This document shows positions 22,202-31,606 of a stretch of 64,000 nucleotides of DNA, one piece after another. Position 1 is the first letter of the stretch, and each line of letters opens with the position of its first letter. The position numbers were made by a program, and so were the translations under genes. The notes under the pieces were generated by a model. The model did no database searches. It was not told the DNA's origin and was given only the letters and a program-made list of their open reading frames with translations. Source of the stretch: Microthyrium microscopicum (lineage: Eukaryota; Ascomycota; Dothideomycetes; Microthyriales; Microthyriaceae); assembly GCA_010405405.1 (NCBI GenBank), contig MU004236.1:727717-791716 (forward strand), given 5' to 3'.

Positions 22202-23259
22202 ATGAAGACTATCTTCCTGGCTTCAGCACTGTTACCCATCCTAGCGTTTGCTAGAGATAACCCATTCGATCCAAAAACCAGTAAAGGCACGTTCGGTCCT
22301 TTCACACCGGCTAAGAAAGCACTCAAATCCGCAACCGGTGCTCCAGCAACAGTCGACGATGATACAGCTCAAGCCCTCCAGACCGCATGCGACAACTGGA
22401 CCGCAGACACGGGAAAAGTGTCCAATTTCCAAAACATTGGCTCATCCACTGCATCTGGCTCCCAGTTCACGAATGCCGCCAACATCGCCTATAAGGCTGA
22501 AGTCGACGAACTAACCCACAAAGCCAGTAAGTCTCACCCTCTTCCTCCTCCTTCAAGTCACTGTCTAACAATACCCTAGTTCTCGACAAGATAATCGGCA
22601 AAGACCCAACCGTCTCCATCGCCAACCAAACCCTCACCAACGGTGTCTTCCAAAGCGTAGTCGACAACCTCCAAATCATGAGCATCCAAGGCAAATCGCG
22701 CGTAAACCTTATCGACACGATAAACAGTGTACGCTGCACGCAGATTCTACCATCCATTGATGCCTACTGTGCCGTGGTCGCGCGCACAATTGGCGGAGGA
22801 ACACAAGCGAAGACAGCAGTTAGGCCTTCCGCTTGTGCAGCGATTGTCGCCGCAGACACGGATCCAGCAGACTATCCAAACGTGCCCAATGTCCCTGGAG
22901 GAACAGCGCTGGCATCTGCGCCGTCTTCGAGTGCCAGTGCCAGTGCTGGCGGCAATGGGGGAAGTAGTTCGAATGGGGGTAATGCAGGAAGCAGCACTGG
23001 GACGACAGGAGGAGGACACCATTCGCATAACAACCGGAAACGATATTTCGCTGGAACGGAATATATTGCAAGAGAAAAGACTCCTAATCGTAAGCGATAT
23101 TTCGCTGGAACGGAATATATTGCGAAAGAGAAGAATACCAACCGCAAACGCTACTTCGCAGGTACGGAATATATTGCCAAAGAGAAGAATTCTAACCGGA
23201 AGCGATACTTCAAAGGCAGCGACTATATCGCGAATGAACCTAGCGAGGTTTCTCATTAG
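22202..23259 (+). CDS. Secreted Kex2-processed repeat protein, candidate RiPP precursor
   Basis: Two exons (22202-22526, 22580-23259) give 334 residues. The ATG at 22202 is used because the upstream in-frame codon is TTG. A signal peptide MKTIFLASALLPILAFA is followed by an unrecognised domain (about residues 18-230) with four Cys (ALQTACDNWTADTG, SVRCTQILPSIDAYCAVV, SACAAI). A Ser/Ala/Gly-rich linker and a GGGHHSHNN hinge come next. Residues 261-334 hold four units, each preceded by Arg-Lys-Arg: YFAGTEYIAREKTPN, YFAGTEYIAKEKNTN, YFAGTEYIAKEKNSN and a divergent last YFKGSDYIANEPSEVSH. RKR is a Kex2 cleavage site, so the late Golgi should release short Tyr-containing peptides. This is the design of fungal KEP proteins and dikaritin precursors. 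It is not an alpha-pheromone. A UstYa-family gene lies about 4 kb away. The product is inferred. Confidence 0.85.
23035..23256 (+). repeat. Four tandem 54-bp units encoding RKR-bounded peptides
   Basis: Units are 23035-23088, 23089-23142, 23143-23196 and 23197-23256; the last is longer and divergent. Units 1 and 2 are nearly identical over the core. Unit 3 differs from unit 2 mostly at third codon positions while keeping YFAGTEYIAKEK. Unit 4 keeps Y-F-x-G-x-x-Y-I-A with conservative changes (T to S, E to D). Confidence 0.92.
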
Positions 23260-23630
23260 ATATGTAGCAATTGCACTGTTTTATCATGTTATCAAGACTG
23301 CATTTTGATATGTTTGCAGATTCGTTCTCTGAATGTATGTAAGTCGATTTGGATCACTAGAACAAAGCATAGTCCGCCCTCGGTAGAGCTATCAATACTT
23401 CGAAAATGCATTTCAGTAACAGAAATGATGAAATAGGAAGTATACACTGCATTTGAACTATATCCCGATGAGCACCAACTTCCCCAGCATTCGCAATGCG
23501 ATCCAAGCCATGCTTTTGTATCCATTATCCCATATGTCACTAGGAGAAAACGTTTCGCCAAACAAACATGCAAAAGTTTCGAGGACGTATTCACTGCGCA
23601 ATGTCGCAAATGCAATAAAACTCATTACAA
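23260..23630. other. Intergenic between convergent genes
   Basis: This is the 3' region between the repeat-precursor gene (plus) and MBP1 (minus). No further feature is seen. Confidence 0.55.
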
Positions 23631-26229
23631 TCATGCTCCCGTAACGGCCTCGACGCGCTTCAGAAACTCACGTACCCGTCCCACATCATTCTCTGGCTCA
23701 CTCTCCACCGCCTGTACGAGCTGTGGTAACACTGGATCGACTTCATCCTCAGCAACACCAGTACATAATGAGACAACTTTACGGTACTTGCTTTCAAGCT
23801 CAGTATCGCGCGCCTTGAGCGACATGAGGTGCGCGTTAAGACTCGCAAGCAGCTGGTTATACGTGCCAATCTGCGAATTCAGATTCTGCGGGTCTGGGGT
23901 ATCAGCCGGATCTTGGAGGTCGAACGCAGAAGAGTCAGGGAGGAGGTAGTCACTATCAGCATCACCGACAGAGAGCGAAGGAATGCCGCCACGCGCATTG
24001 CCAGAGTTGCCGATACGATCGCGGATTTCACCAACAGCACGTCGCAGGTTCTGGATTCGTTGCTTGCGTTCCTGGCGGCCTTGCAGTTCGGCAGTCTGAG
24101 CGTCGACTTGGGTGGTGAGTACTTTCTGTTTGCTGGAGAGATCACGAATTTCATGGGTGGATTTGTCAATTCGGTCTTGTAGGAGGCGAAGTTCGGTACT
24201 GAATTGGGATGAGGTTTGTGTCATGGATGTAGTGAGAGCTGGATGAAGTTGTTAGTCAGGTCATAATTATAGGCTTAGGAAACATACTTGGCATGAGCTC
24301 CTGGGAAACTTCTTCTGCTTTGCTTGGGACCTTGGACTTGGGACTTTCGGCTATCCTTTGAGATAAGCCTTCCGAGCTCTCTGGGTCTATTGGCTCAACA
24401 CCAAAGTCGACAGGCCGTAATCCTTTATGATTCGGAATGGTTGGGTCAGCTTGCACTTCGACGAGCTGTCGGATTATACTGCTATTCCCAATTCTTGCCA
24501 CTAGATTTAGCGCGGTGTTTCCTGCCATATCTCTGGCATTGACCATCTCGCTCATAAAACGCATGAGACCGATAGGCGCTTTTGGTTGGCTACTATTGCC
24601 ACCATCGAAAGAAGAGCTGGAGTTGTCATTGTTCGTTCTTCGTACAAGGAACTCGAGAAGTGCTTCCAGATAGTATTTTGAGCTTGTGTTTCGACCACGA
24701 ATGCCAGATGCTAAAGCAATGTGATGCAGGATTGTTCGTCCTTTCGAGTCCCTGATCTCTATAAGAGAATTCAGGAGCTCGAGAAGGTCAGGAAAACAAG
24801 TATGATCAAGGCAATTGTTCACTTGGACGGCGGCCATCAAAGGGGTTTCACCAGCGATATTTCCTCGGAAGATACTGGCTCCCTTGGCAATAAGCAGCTT
24901 CATTAGAGGAATCCTTGCGAGCGTTGCAGCCCAGTGGAGAGCGGTGTTTGCCGATTGATCTAAAGGTAGATCGAGATCAGGACCCGAAAGATGTAAGATA
25001 GCCGGATGATTGGTATAATCAGTTCGATGGAGATCGGCAAAGAGATCGAGAAGAAGCGATTGTTTCTCTTCACTAGACTTGTCTGAGGGATGAGGTAGTG
25101 GTGGGTAAGCAATTGGGACATCGCCGTCCGAAGCCATGGCTTGATCTGAAGGCCTGTAGAGGAAAGATTCGTTTGCTTCAGTGGGCGACCCATCACGAAT
25201 GAAAGATTGTGATTCTCCATTCATGTGTGAATAATCAGCATCTGGTGTGCTTGGTCTCATTCGTTTCCTTGGTGGTTCTTGAGAATCCATGCCTCGATCG
25301 AGTTGTTGGGTGATGTATGCAGAATCCGTACCATTGAAACTACGCTCATGATGTAACCCAGGATTACTCCGTTGGCTTGAAGGCTGCTGAGAATTCTGCA
25401 TTGATTCCTGACTATTAGGGAAAGACCGCGCAGCGGAGCCGGGACGTCTTGGAGCGCTTGCCGGCCTTTGGGGAGGAGTATTCAGTCGCGCCGCTCGATT
25501 CATAGCAGATATCGCATTTGATGCTGCGGAGGAGAGGTTGGAGAAGAATGTTCCAGTCCCTTGCGGCCCTTGAGGCTGGCGACCGTCCTGAGTCTGAGTA
25601 TATAGCCGTTTACGATTGGCAGCCATTGCCTGTTCTTTCGTTGGAGTATCGACACCATTTCCAGGTTGACCACTTCCATCGGCACTTAGATCATAGTCCA
25701 GGAGGGGTCGCAAGAGTTCTTCAACACCATACTGTCGGCAGAATTCGCGACCTCGGCGATAATTTATCCAGGTTCCTTGATATTTGCCATAGCCACCTTG
25801 CACTTTTTCATGTTCACCGGTGAGGATCTCTTTCTCTAGAACTTTTGTCCTCTTTCCCTTGTCAACGCCCGCGACCTTTAATATTTGAGTGGCATTGAGC
25901 CACGAGTCGGATCTGCGTCTCATTACAACAACTCTGTTGATAACCATTTCATATACTTGTACTCCGGAGTAAACAGCCTAGTGGGAATTTAGTGCATGCC
26001 ATCAACAAGCAGTGTTAACCAGTTCGCTTACAGTATAAATTTGAGGAGATGGAGCCATTTGCTGATGCGCTCCTCCATTCATATCAGGAAAACTGCTGCG
26101 ATAGCTGGACATGGCGCTCTGTTGGGAGCCATACATCATCTGGCCATTTCCATCTTGGGAGGATGTAAAGGAGGCAACATTACGAGGATCATATGGAGGA
26201 ATAGACATTGTCGGAGCGGTCCCCTGCAT
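23631..26229 (-). CDS. MBP1: MBF transcription factor Mbp1/Res-type: APSES DNA-binding domain plus ankyrin repeats
   Basis: Exons 26229-26032, 25977-24288 and 24238-23631 give 831 residues. The first in-frame ATG is at 26229. An APSES/KilA-N DNA-binding domain runs from IYTAVYSGVQVYEMVINRVV through MRRRSDSWLNATQILKVAGV and GTWINYRRGREFCRQYGVEE. A Ser/Pro/Gln-rich linker follows, then ankyrin-type blocks (LDQSANTALHWAATLARIPL, IAGETPLMAAVQVNN, GRTILHHIALASG, MAGNTALNLVARIGNSSIIR) and a C-terminal coiled-coil segment. Mbp1 with Swi6 forms MBF, which activates G1/S genes through ACGCGT elements. The complete DNA-binding domain makes this Mbp1/Res rather than Swi6. An ACGCGT lies upstream at 26483-26488, so self-regulation is possible. 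Confidence 0.92.
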
Positions 26230-26482
26230 TGCGACCGCTGGAGTATGGTAATGGTGAAGAGGCAGCAAAGGTAGTTGACTAGACGCAAAGGTGTGCGGAC
26301 TGCATGGGTGTTTGATATTAGGTGATGGCTACGAGCGCAAACTGGCAGAGAGAATGATAATGCGAATTCCGACAGATGAGAGGATCGGACAGTGGAACAG
26401 CGTAGAACAGCGCAAATAATGTTGAACTTGAAGCGATTGGAAGAAAGAGATGGCGTCGCGCGTCTTCAGCTTCGGGCTTGAG

Positions 26483-26488
26483 ACGCGT
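26483..26488. promoter_or_regulatory. MCB element (ACGCGT) upstream of MBP1
   Basis: This palindromic hexamer is the binding site of MBF, lying about 250 bp upstream of the MBP1 start codon. The same hexamer occurs at several coding places in the window, so the placement may be chance. Confidence 0.4.
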
Positions 26489-26703
26489 TTTCCAACTTTG
26501 CTCGGCCCCTCTTTCATTAATACAAAGCTAGCCCAGAGTAAGCAATCTTTAGCGAATTAAGATACATAAATTCTGAATAAGTAATTTCTGGGGTACTTTC
26601 CTTTACTCTGCTCGATAGACGATAATTTGCACCTTATCCTCGATTCCTCACCCTCTACTTCCTATCGACATCATCTTGGTCCAACTCTAGCCTGCCAGGC
26701 CAC

Positions 26704-27012
26704 TCATTTCAGACGATAAATCCATCGACTACGATCTCTACCATAAGACTTCTCGACGGAGGAAGGCGTCCGTCGCATCGAGCGCTTTGCATACCTACAA
26801 GATTGTCGAATGCGAAGGTACTTAGCGCCTTGCTTTTTCAAAAGTCTAGAGGTCTGGGTAGATTGATGGAGGACCTCAGTGGCTCTCGTAGTTTGATACC
26901 AGGTATATCGCGTCAACAATCGCGTCATCGCAAGCTCAACGTCGCGGATAAGCTTCTCAAGATCCATTCTGTTGCTGGTGAGGAGCCATGAAGGTGTAAA
27001 TGTGGGTATCAT
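26704..27012 (-). CDS. Small basic hypothetical protein, uncertain
   Basis: An ATG-initiated ORF of 102 codons starting MIPTFTPSWLLTSNRMDLEK is rich in Arg, Lys, Thr and Ser. It has no signal peptide, domain or membrane segment that I recognise. It sits between the MBP1 promoter and the 3' end of the UstYa-family gene. On the opposite strand, 26714-26818 is also open and flanked by plausible AG and GT splice signals, so even the strand is uncertain. Confidence 0.22.
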   Translation of the reverse strand: MIPTFTPSWLLTSNRMDLEKLIRDVELAMTRLLTRYTWYQTTRATEVLHQSTQTSRLLKKQGAKYLRIRQSCRYAKRSMRRTPSSVEKSYGRDRSRWIYRLK

Positions 27013-27090
27013 AATAATATTATCCGCATGATAAATCTGGTTTACGACTGCGCAAACTCCTGCTATGCTAATATTTCAGACAAAATGCGC

Positions 27091-28078
27091 TCAGTCAGCG
27101 TGAGGTCCATTTTCATGGTACTCTGATAACGTTCCCCTTTCTATTCTCCTCCTTTTCAACCAGTGTCTAATGTTGTTGAAGTTTCGGCAAGTATGAGTTC
27201 CTCCATGAGCAATATACATCTGCTCTCCATTCATAACCGCGCCTTCTTGTTTATACAATGGTATCGGAGTGAGGTCTCCATGGCACTCAACGACCTGTCG
27301 AACGTAGTCTAGACAATGTTCTTCATTGAATGTTAGCTGAATCGAGCGTCTCGTAGTTGGAGGACTTACCCATATGAACTTCCGAAAAATGTGGCGGAAA
27401 TTGTGGTCCATCCTGATGCAGTTTTCCGATACTTGTGTAGTAGTCTTTGAACATGTTGATTCTGAGCGCGTTCACACAATGTAAGCCGTGGACGACGCCG
27501 ACAGCAGCAAAGTAGTTGCCAGACTTGTTCTCTCCTTTTATCTTGACAAAGTCTTCTCTGGCAAACGGTTTTGCTTCTTCGTCTGTAAGACTAAAGAACT
27601 CGTCTTTCAAGATGTTCGCCCAGTTCTTGTCGATTTCCGGATAGACGGCTGGATTCCCGAAATATCGAGGCTCATTAGCTGGTCTCTCGTACCAGAAGTC
27701 TTTCGCCGTGTTGTTCCAGACTATGCCACCGGAAAACACTTTTTGCTCGAAATCAATGTATTGCCGTGCTTGTTCAAAGTCCGTCGCGAAGCCTGGCTTT
27801 TGCTCATTCACTTCAAGCTGTTTTGCTGCCAGATCAGTGAGAATCTTTTCCAGGTGCCATAAGCGGAAGAGTAGAGCCAGGACGACGATTCCTAAGAGAA
27901 AACATGATGCGGCGGCGAAAAAGAAGAGATTTCGGAATCTATCTGATCTCGAATGGCTGTATAAATAGTGTCCTTCTCTTGTTGGCGTGTCCACTTCAGT
28001 GTCGCTCTGATCATCTTCGCTGAAGTCCTCCCTTATCACTCGTAACGGTTTGCTTTCTTCCATGTATCGTGGGCTCAT
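27091..28078 (-). CDS. UstYa-family (DUF3328) membrane protein, candidate peptide-cyclising oxidase
   Basis: Exons 28078-27370 and 27320-27091 give 312 residues. The longer reading frame starts at TTG, so the ATG at 28078 is chosen. A charged cytosolic N-terminus (about 50 residues) is followed by one membrane helix LFFFAAASCFLLGIVVLALL at 51-70. The lumenal part carries both hallmark HxxHC motifs, HGLHC at 197-201 (followed by VNALR) and HMEHC at 235-239 (followed by LDYVRQ). The second motif spans the intron. The C-terminal block THTCRNFNNIRHW also fits the family. UstYa proteins install oxidative side-chain crosslinks on Kex2-released peptides in ustiloxin, phomopsin, asperipin and victorin pathways. 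The gene is divergent from the LYR gene across 561 bp. Its substrate may be the repeat protein at 22.2-23.3 kb, which is inference from proximity. Confidence 0.9.
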
Positions 28079-28639
28079 AATGTGCGCGGAGTGAGGACCT
28101 GTCAATCCAAGTTATGAACTTCGCTGTAATGTTGGCAAAACATGTGCCAGTGAAATGGTCATTGCGGGCGGAAACGAAAGGTGCCAAAATAGAGTTCGCG
28201 GAGGCGATTTCACCTGCTCTATCTATCTCTATATGAAACACCATTCTTCTATACTTTGTGGCTCCACAAGCTAGCTCGAATCACTCTACCCCAAGGTGAT
28301 GCGCTTTAGGGTACAGCGGCGTGGGCTGTACATGGCCTTCTCTGAGATGGCTTTATATTGATCTATACCACAACCCCTATCAACGATCTTCAAAGATAAC
28401 GGTTATGCCAAGGAGATCTTGATTTGCTTCTCCATCAATGAAGAATATAATCCTTGGTATTCGAGATCTTTCCTTGGCTCACAGTGTTCTCATCAAGTGA
28501 GGAAAGTATGGTGGCTTACTAAGCACATATCGTCAAACAACTTCTGTCTGAGCTTCAGAAACTTGCATCTGATCTTTCGTTTCCTGTCAAATGCCACGAC
28601 AGTGAACGCGCTCAAGCCTTTCTCCACTCAAATAAGCTT
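28079..28639. other. Divergent promoter region, UstYa-family gene / LYR gene
   Basis: A 561-bp region separates two divergent starts. No reliable motif is called. Confidence 0.5.
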
Positions 28640-29947
28640 ATGCCTGCTGCGTTCAATGCTGCAGATCACGCACGTAAATGCCTCCAACTCTATCGTAGTC
28701 TCCTACGCGCCTGCTCCTATCTACCCGACTCGGTAGCCCGAAACCACATTCATCGTCACATAGTCTACCGCTTCCGAAACTACAATTCCCGCGCAAAGGT
28801 TCTCGTTGCTGTCGCTGCACAGTCAAGATCATGGAATGAACGAAAAGATGCCGAGGAGACTCTTCAAACACGTTTGGGCAAGGCGCAAGCTTCGCTGAGG
28901 ACTCTTGAGAAAGCCAATGCTGGAGGCTTGCTCTCCTTGCAGTATGTTCTGAGATGGGCATATGGACGCGTTGGAAAGAGGAGATTTGAGCTTTTGAAGC
29001 CACTGCTGGAGCCAGATACAACGCCTGGAAATGGCAGTATTACAACCCGCCCAGCTCTGTCAGAGCCGCCCCAAAAACGAGGCTATGATTTGGCGATAGT
29101 TCCTATCTCGGATATATTCACGCCTCCAAAAGTGTCAAGGGAACACATTGTCTACGATATCTCTCCGAAGTATAGCAAGCTAAGGGCCATTATTTTAGCT
29201 CAGGTCAACCTCGGCAAGCTGCTACCACACAGCGAGAGAGTGCTCAGGAGCTATTTGTTGAAGATCCCAACCAAGAACGAATGGAATCGTCCCATGCCAC
29301 TTGTTAGGGTGAAAAATTTTGCCAACAAACATTATGCTTGGCTTCTGGAAAAGGTCCTCCCACCACTCCCTGACAAGGACTGGCTTTGGCTATACGAGTT
29401 GGCAACTGGAACTCGCAAATGGGAGGGCGTTCCAAAACGACGAAAGAGAGTTGTCGTTCAGCATCCAGAGAAATATAGCGCTCGGGATTTGGAGAGCATT
29501 CTGCACGTCGGCCGAGTACAGTCTCTTTCGCCAAGCGAACAGTCGACTCGTAGCCAATACTCTACGGACGACGTTGAGAAAGTCCTTGGTCGCCTACCAC
29601 AATCTTTGCACCATTTCGATTCCAAGGATACGTGGCTTGAAGATAGTCAGCTCTTTGAGCAATCCAAGAGCAACGTCTTGGAGGAGGAGCTCAATGTTGG
29701 TGGTCAATTTGCAGTGACAAGAAACTCTAGCGATGATCCTCACACCATCACTGAGCGATACATGAAAAGGCAACTGAAAGCGATACTGGTTGAATGTCCG
29801 AGGCTTAGCAAAGACAAACAGACAGGTGGATGGGAAGTTACTTCAGGTATCTTTGCCTCTAAAGAAGCACCGGATACTTCGACTTTGGCACCTCTTTTTG
29901 ATATGATGGAGCTTGGCACAAGCGCGCGAGAATCTGTAGCTCGATAG
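28640..29947 (+). CDS. LYR-motif protein (Complex1 LYR domain)
   Basis: This is a single-exon ORF of 435 residues. The N-terminus AADHARKCLQLYRSLLRACS contains the LYR tripeptide followed by the basic helix context of the Complex1_LYR domain, and the rest continues with NHIHRHIVYRFRNYNSRAKV. LYR proteins act in mitochondria as assembly factors for Fe-S cluster transfer and respiratory complexes, usually bound to acyl carrier protein. Most are about 100 residues, but a long fungal-specific class with a large C-terminal extension exists, and this protein fits it. The C-terminal 330 residues contain no domain that I recognise. No clear mitochondrial presequence is seen. Confidence 0.72.
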   Translation: MPAAFNAADHARKCLQLYRSLLRACSYLPDSVARNHIHRHIVYRFRNYNSRAKVLVAVAAQSRSWNERKDAEETLQTRLGKAQASLRTLEKANAGGLLSLQYVLRWAYGRVGKRRFELLKPLLEPDTTPGNGSITTRPALSEPPQKRGYDLAIVPISDIFTPPKVSREHIVYDISPKYSKLRAIILAQVNLGKLLPHSERVLRSYLLKIPTKNEWNRPMPLVRVKNFANKHYAWLLEKVLPPLPDKDWLWLYELATGTRKWEGVPKRRKRVVVQHPEKYSARDLESILHVGRVQSLSPSEQSTRSQYSTDDVEKVLGRLPQSLHHFDSKDTWLEDSQLFEQSKSNVLEEELNVGGQFAVTRNSSDDPHTITERYMKRQLKAILVECPRLSKDKQTGGWEVTSGIFASKEAPDTSTLAPLFDMMELGTSARESVAR

Positions 29948-30178
29948 TTCGTCAATACCAGAATTCAGCAACTCAAAGCCCTGAAACCTTCAACGTTGGT
30001 ACCTTGCATCCGATATCGGAATTATCCAGAATAGTTGGCATCACTTGAGGCTCTGTCCGGGTGAATATCACACTACATCTCTAGGGCGTCAAACAAATAT
30101 TCGAATTTTTTGAACAGTTTTAATCGACAAGGCATCCATCAACACCGCAAATCCAACTAGGCCAAAAGTGCTCTCGAA

Positions 30179-30952
30179 ATGTCCGACCAACCTATAATCC
30201 GCTTCGCAACAAAAGACGGTAGGCCGAGTCTCAACTCAGTACAATAACCATCTTACCTGTCTAGATGTCTCATCAATCCTCTTCTTGATCAAAGAGCTCG
30301 CTATTTTCGAGAATGCACTCGACTCCGTCGAAACTACTGAACAATCCCTTCTCGACACGCTCTCATTTCCAAACACCCCAGATGCAGTCAGCCTAAGCGA
30401 TTTCAGCCCAGGCTTTGCTCGAACATTCTTGCTCATAGTGCCCAACTCCAACGTCACTGATGTGCCCAAGGCACATGATGGCAGTGTTGCGGGCATGGCG
30501 CTCTTCTTCACCAACTACTCCACATGGCGAGGTAAGATTCCCCTGCACTAAATCACATTTCCTCACGACATGCAACGAATTCAAAAACAGCATATCTCCC
30601 TTCGCATTCGATGGCCGGTTTACCTTTTTACCAGGAAAAGAGCAAAGGGGCTTTTAGGCATGCTGGCTTCAATCGTAATGGGTCCTGACACATTCCAGGT
30701 GCACCGGGAGTATATCTCGAAGACTTGTATGTGCGCCAGCAGTTCCGTCGTAAAGGACATGCGCGTTTGCTGCTCGGTGCGCTGGCCAAGGAGACAATTA
30801 GGCTTGGAGGGAAACGCTTGGAGTGGAGTTGCTTGAATTGGAACGTCAATGCGTTGAAATTCTATGAAAGCATTGGCGCGGTGAAGCAGAGCGAGTGGAT
30901 TGGACTTAGGACGGATGGTGAGGCGTTGGAAAGGTTAGCGGGTGGTAAATGA
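30179..30952 (+). CDS. GNAT-family N-acetyltransferase
   Basis: Exons 30179-30218, 30265-30531 and 30699-30952 give 186 residues. The GNAT core is visible: IRFATKDD at the N-terminus, the strand VAGMALFFTNYSTWRG, then GVYLEDLYVRQQFRRKGHAR. The Q/RxxGxG/A-type acetyl-CoA loop is RRKGHA, and motif B is WSCLNWNVNALKFYESIGA. The pattern TWRGAPGVYLEDLYV resembles diamine N-acetyltransferases (spermidine/spermine or thialysine type), which would use a small amine, but the substrate is not decided by sequence. The 167-bp second intron is longer than usual here and its interior has an open stretch, so alternative splicing cannot be excluded. Confidence 0.83.
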
Positions 30953-31606
30953 GTATCAACCAAAGCGAGAGAATAAACGGCCCGCTCTCATCAATGATGA
31001 CTGCTACCGCCAAGGACACTAAACAAGATAGGTTATATTCCCCATAGTATTCTATGTAGGTCTGTGGTTTTGGACATCGATGAGCTAGAAAGTTAATGGT
31101 AATAAAGCATAACATACGGTCGACATCGAATTTTATGGGAGCGTATCATTTGTTTTGTCGACCTGCTGACAACAGTACTATCCACTAGCTCCTTTCTTTG
31201 TTGTACGAGAACGGTGAAGGACCAGTCAGGTAGCACTACGAATCTACATTCCTCTCGAGGCTCTACGAAACCACCGCCTACCTTCGAATACGACGGCCAG
31301 CGATATTTGGGCTGCTTGCAGAGAATCATCTCTGGCTTCCAACTGGCCAGATCTTGCCTCGCCGTCTATTCCCAAATCTGGACGCTCAAGAACAGCGTCT
31401 CCGGCTTCAGACTCCTGTAATGGGGTCCTCAAGTGCTAATAGTTTTGTGGAACTGGAATGGACACAGCTAGCTATGTGCTCTGCTATAAGCCGAATCTCA
31501 ATTCCCCAAGTATGTCGAACTAGACACACATCTTGAACGATTTCCTTCATTTGGGTGAGCTAACAGATAACTCTCATATATCTCTCTTCAAGATTATAAT
31601 TCCATC
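30953..31606. other. Intergenic, no gene seen
   Basis: This is the 3' flank of the acetyltransferase and promoter of the TNT-domain gene. No supported ORF. Confidence 0.5.

Larger units (their letters stand above)
26230..27090. other. Intergenic, contains MBP1 promoter; one small uncertain ORF
   Basis: This lies between MBP1 and the UstYa-family gene, both on the minus strand. It holds an ACGCGT hexamer and a 102-codon minus-strand ORF, each described separately. Nothing else was recognised. Confidence 0.5.

Noticed and set aside
23035-23256. Alpha-mating-factor precursor
   Set aside because: The architecture (signal peptide, KR-separated repeats) is similar, but the cores do not resemble the short Trp/Cys-Pro-Gly type pheromones of filamentous ascomycetes, and a large folded domain precedes them.
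23035-23256. CRISPR-like direct repeats
   Set aside because: The units are in-frame protein repeats without spacers, in a eukaryotic gene.
22727-23308. Overlapping 193-codon ORF in the second plus-strand frame of the repeat gene
   Set aside because: It is a shadow of the repeat-coding exon; the other frame carries the signal peptide, an in-frame splice and conserved repeats.
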